Shown here: in pieces, positions 62,050 through 64,000 of the stretch
Numbering within the stretch: the stretch's first letter is position 1
Layout: every line of letters starts with the position of its first letter
From: an uncultured Allomuricauda sp.
GTDB lineage: Bacteria > Bacteroidota > Bacteroidia > Flavobacteriales > Flavobacteriaceae
NCBI RefSeq assembly: GCF_947495325.1
Contig: NZ_CANLYK010000001.1
Coordinates: forward strand, 496,001 to 560,000
Length of the DNA stretch: 64,000 bases
Direction: 5' to 3'
Position numbers and translations under genes: made by a program
Notes under the pieces: model-generated
Seen by the model: the letters and a program-made list of their open reading frames with translations, nothing else
Databases searched by the model: none
Told to the model about the DNA's origin: nothing

Positions 62050-63329
62050 TCCATGGTGGCTGCTATAGCCTGCACCTTATCCAATACGCGAAGTAAATTT
62101 CCGCCCCAAAGTTTGGTGATTTCTTCCTCGGTATACCCTCTTTTGACCAGTTCTAGGGTAACATTAAAGGTTTCAGAAGCATCAGACCAACCTTCAATAC
62201 CGCCACCGCCATCAAAGTCTGAGCTAATCCCTACGTGTTCTATTCCAATGAGTTTGACCAAATAATCAATATGATCAACAAAATCCGATACATTGACAGC
62301 CGGTGGTGCATCTTCTAGCGTAGCTGCCAGCTCATTGCCCATTTTTTTAACCTTCGGATAGTTTTCCATAAACTCAGCCTTTTGTTCGTCCGTCAAGGAA
62401 GAAAATTGAGAACGATCATACCAATTTATTCCCAAGGAATCAGCAATCTTTTGATGAACAGACTTCATATAAGTAGCTCTTGCTTCATGTTTTTCCGTGT
62501 TTAAATAGGAACTGAATGCAACGGTTTGGACAACTCCTCCATTTTCCTTTAATAACAAAAGTTGCTCGTCGTCCAAATTCCTGCTATGGTCACATAATGC
62601 TCTTGCCGATGAATGAGACGCGATTATTGGTGCTTTGGAATGAGATATCATCTGTTTCATGGATTCTTTTGAAGGATGTGAAACGTCTATCATTATTCCC
62701 AATCTATTCATCTCTTTTACAGCTTCTTTTCCTAAATCACTTAAACCGTTGTGTAGCCATACACTATCTTTTTCTCCAGTATTGGAATCGCAAAACTGAC
62801 TATGTCCATTATGGGATAGTGAAATATAGCGAGCCCCTCGGTTATAATATTCTTCAAATTTTGATAAATCTTCACCAATTGGATATGCATTTTCAACACC
62901 AATCATCGCCACTTTTTTACCAGAGGCACTAATACGCCTAACATCATCAGAGGTAAGTGCCACTTCTATTTTATCAGGGGCATAGGTATCACATAACCTA
63001 TGGATAGCTTCAAATTTGGAAATAGCATTCTCAGATGCTTTGGCATATCCTTCTGCAGTCAGTGAGTCCTGGCCAGTGTATACGATCAACCAAACTGCAT
63101 CAAGACCACCCTGAATCATTTTGGGCAAATTAACTTGGGTATTCAGGTTTTGAGTGTAGTTGATGGAATCAGTAAAGTTTAAAACATTGATATCATCATG
63201 GGTATCAATAGTAATTACTTTTTCATGTATCTGTTTTGCTTTTTCTTCCAAAGTTTCAGTGTTTTTAGAGTTCTTTTCGGCACAGGAAATTAAGATCACA
63301 ATGCTGTATAATGCGTAGAAATATCTCAT
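62046..63329 (-). CDS. Lipoprotein membrane dipeptidase (peptidase M19)
   Basis: A renal-dipeptidase-type zinc peptidase. The metal and active-site motifs IDTHDDINVLNF, MIGVENAYPIGEDLSKFEEY, YISLSHNGHSQFCD, IDVSHPSKESMKQM, IASHSSARALCDHSRNLDDE and GISSDFDGGGGIEGW are all present. I set the start at 63329 (MRYFYALYSIVILISCAE), which gives 427 residues with a clear lipobox. An upstream in-frame ATG (63410) would add 27 residues before the signal peptide. It probably acts in the envelope. Confidence 0.9.
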   Translation of the reverse strand: MRYFYALYSIVILISCAEKNSKNTETLEEKAKQIHEKVITIDTHDDINVLNFTDSINYTQNLNTQVNLPKMIQGGLDAVWLIVYTGQDSLTAEGYAKASENAISKFEAIHRLCDTYAPDKIEVALTSDDVRRISASGKKVAMIGVENAYPIGEDLSKFEEYYNRGARYISLSHNGHSQFCDSNTGEKDSVWLHNGLSDLGKEAVKEMNRLGIMIDVSHPSKESMKQMISHSKAPIIASHSSARALCDHSRNLDDEQLLLLKENGGVVQTVAFSSYLNTEKHEARATYMKSVHQKIADSLGINWYDRSQFSSLTDEQKAEFMENYPKVKKMGNELAATLEDAPPAVNVSDFVDHIDYLVKLIGIEHVGISSDFDGGGGIEGWSDASETFNVTLELVKRGYTEEEITKLWGGNLLRVLDKVQAIAATMD

Positions 63330-63473
63330 AACATATTGTTTATACATACAAATAAAGCATTTTGACAACAAAATGTAGACAGTACGGAACAATAAGTTGT
63401 ATTCCCACAACTAAATCTACATTTTTAAGAAAATGTATAATCAATTACTGAGAATTTGGGAACACGAGAGTTA

Positions 63474-64000
63474 TTGACGTATTTGGAAAAATTGGAAATT
63501 GGACTGAGTAACTTTTCTTATGAAGAATTGGGAACGGTAGAAGCGGGAAAACTAAAAAGGTCTTTTGATACTTTTAAAAATGGCTTGGAGGATAGGGTTT
63601 TTGGTGTTTCAGAAATGAAACAACTTGACGTAATCTATGAGCAAATAGGTATTCAAGGGGCAATGAAGCCATCCATTGAGGATAAAACGCTTACTGATAC
63701 TGAACTGCTACTGTCTTTAATCAATTCCCTTGAAGATACACCTTTGACCAAAAAACAAGACAAAATTGTAAAGACATTAAAAGAAACCGGTCAAAGACTG
63801 GCTATGAAAGATTCAAACCCCATCAAAAGTAACATGCCCCTAAAGACCCTGCAAATAGAAAAGAACCTAGAATCGCTTTTGGCAACCCATAAAGTCGATT
63901 TGACACCAGTATTGAAAGAATGTGCTGGAGAAATGGAATTATTGGAAGAGCTTATAAGACTCTACAAACAAAACATTGTTGAGTTTATCGGTAGCTTAAA
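63474..64000 (+). CDS. Hypothetical protein, N-terminal part (cut by window edge)
   Basis: An open frame runs from an in-frame stop near 63440 to the right end. The proposed start is TTG at 63474 (reading MTYLEKLEIGLSNFSYEELG); no in-frame ATG precedes the well-formed part. The visible 175 residues are mainly helical (VEAGKLKRSFDTFKNGLED, LLLSLINSLEDTPLTKK, and LEELIRLYKQNIVEFIGSL). No domain is recognised and the C-terminus is missing. Confidence 0.5.
   Translation, partial: MTYLEKLEIGLSNFSYEELGTVEAGKLKRSFDTFKNGLEDRVFGVSEMKQLDVIYEQIGIQGAMKPSIEDKTLTDTELLLSLINSLEDTPLTKKQDKIVKTLKETGQRLAMKDSNPIKSNMPLKTLQIEKNLESLLATHKVDLTPVLKECAGEMELLEELIRLYKQNIVEFIGSL

Noticed and set aside
63329..63410. Longer dipeptidase start at 63410
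   Set aside because: It would place 27 extra residues before a good lipoprotein signal peptide. The internal ATG gives a normal lipobox position.
1..64000. CRISPR array, rRNA, tRNA or complete insertion sequence
   Set aside because: No regularly spaced repeats, no cloverleaf candidate that I could complete and no transposase-like frame were seen. Inspection by eye can miss a single tRNA.

Overview
The window reads as chromosomal DNA of a marine-type member of the Flavobacteriaceae (Bacteroidota). The evidence is PorX (type IX secretion regulator), a fused LpxC-FabZ, the hisG-to-hisIE operon order with a fused HisB, a membrane-bound AraC-type regulator, C-terminal domains typical of Bacteroidota surface proteins, and many TAnnTTTG -7 promoter elements. 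The genus cannot be fixed from the sequence. I found no rRNA, tRNA, CRISPR array or complete insertion sequence.

Layout. 1-2.5 kb (minus): serA (partial), serC and a LuxC-like acyl-CoA reductase, divergent from a two-cluster ferredoxin. 3.2-10 kb: ychF, parE, parC and a sterol-desaturase-family hydroxylase. 10-16.9 kb: terC and a small lipoprotein, an XRE regulator divergent from an M14-type peptidase across an operator-rich spacer, an Lrp regulator, a DinB protein, aroB and proline dehydrogenase.

16.9-24 kb is an AT-rich accessory segment. It holds a cassette resembling the Bacillus SdpABC antimicrobial-peptide system: a small PH-like membrane protein, an SdpC-like lipoprotein precursor, SdpA and SdpB. 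A LuxR-type response regulator, a strongly folded non-coding region and an AraC-type sensor-regulator follow. This is the most interesting system in the window.

24-28.6 kb (minus): porX, tsaE, a 44-residue secreted peptide, a membrane protein, ald and a small membrane-anchored protein. 28.6-39.3 kb (plus): an HD phosphohydrolase, then lipid A genes lpxD, lpxC-fabZ and lpxA with efp and a second lpxD, then sucD, fabG, a von Willebrand factor A membrane protein and a prohibitin-like protein.

39.3-47.9 kb is a complete histidine operon (hisG, D, C, B, H, A, F, IE) with two GNAT genes and one DinB gene inside it. It is preceded by an 18-residue leader peptide with four consecutive His codons, an antiterminator and a terminator, which together form a readable attenuator.

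47.9-64 kb: an outer-membrane barrel, a probable DUF1853 protein, a VWA/MoxR-type ATPase pair, tandem alpha/beta hydrolases, cysM-cysE, a DUF2461 protein, three tandem secreted paralogs that share a C-terminal module (two with about 174 bp nearly identical DNA), a DUF72 protein, an acyl-CoA thioesterase, a lipoprotein dipeptidase and a partial gene at the right edge.
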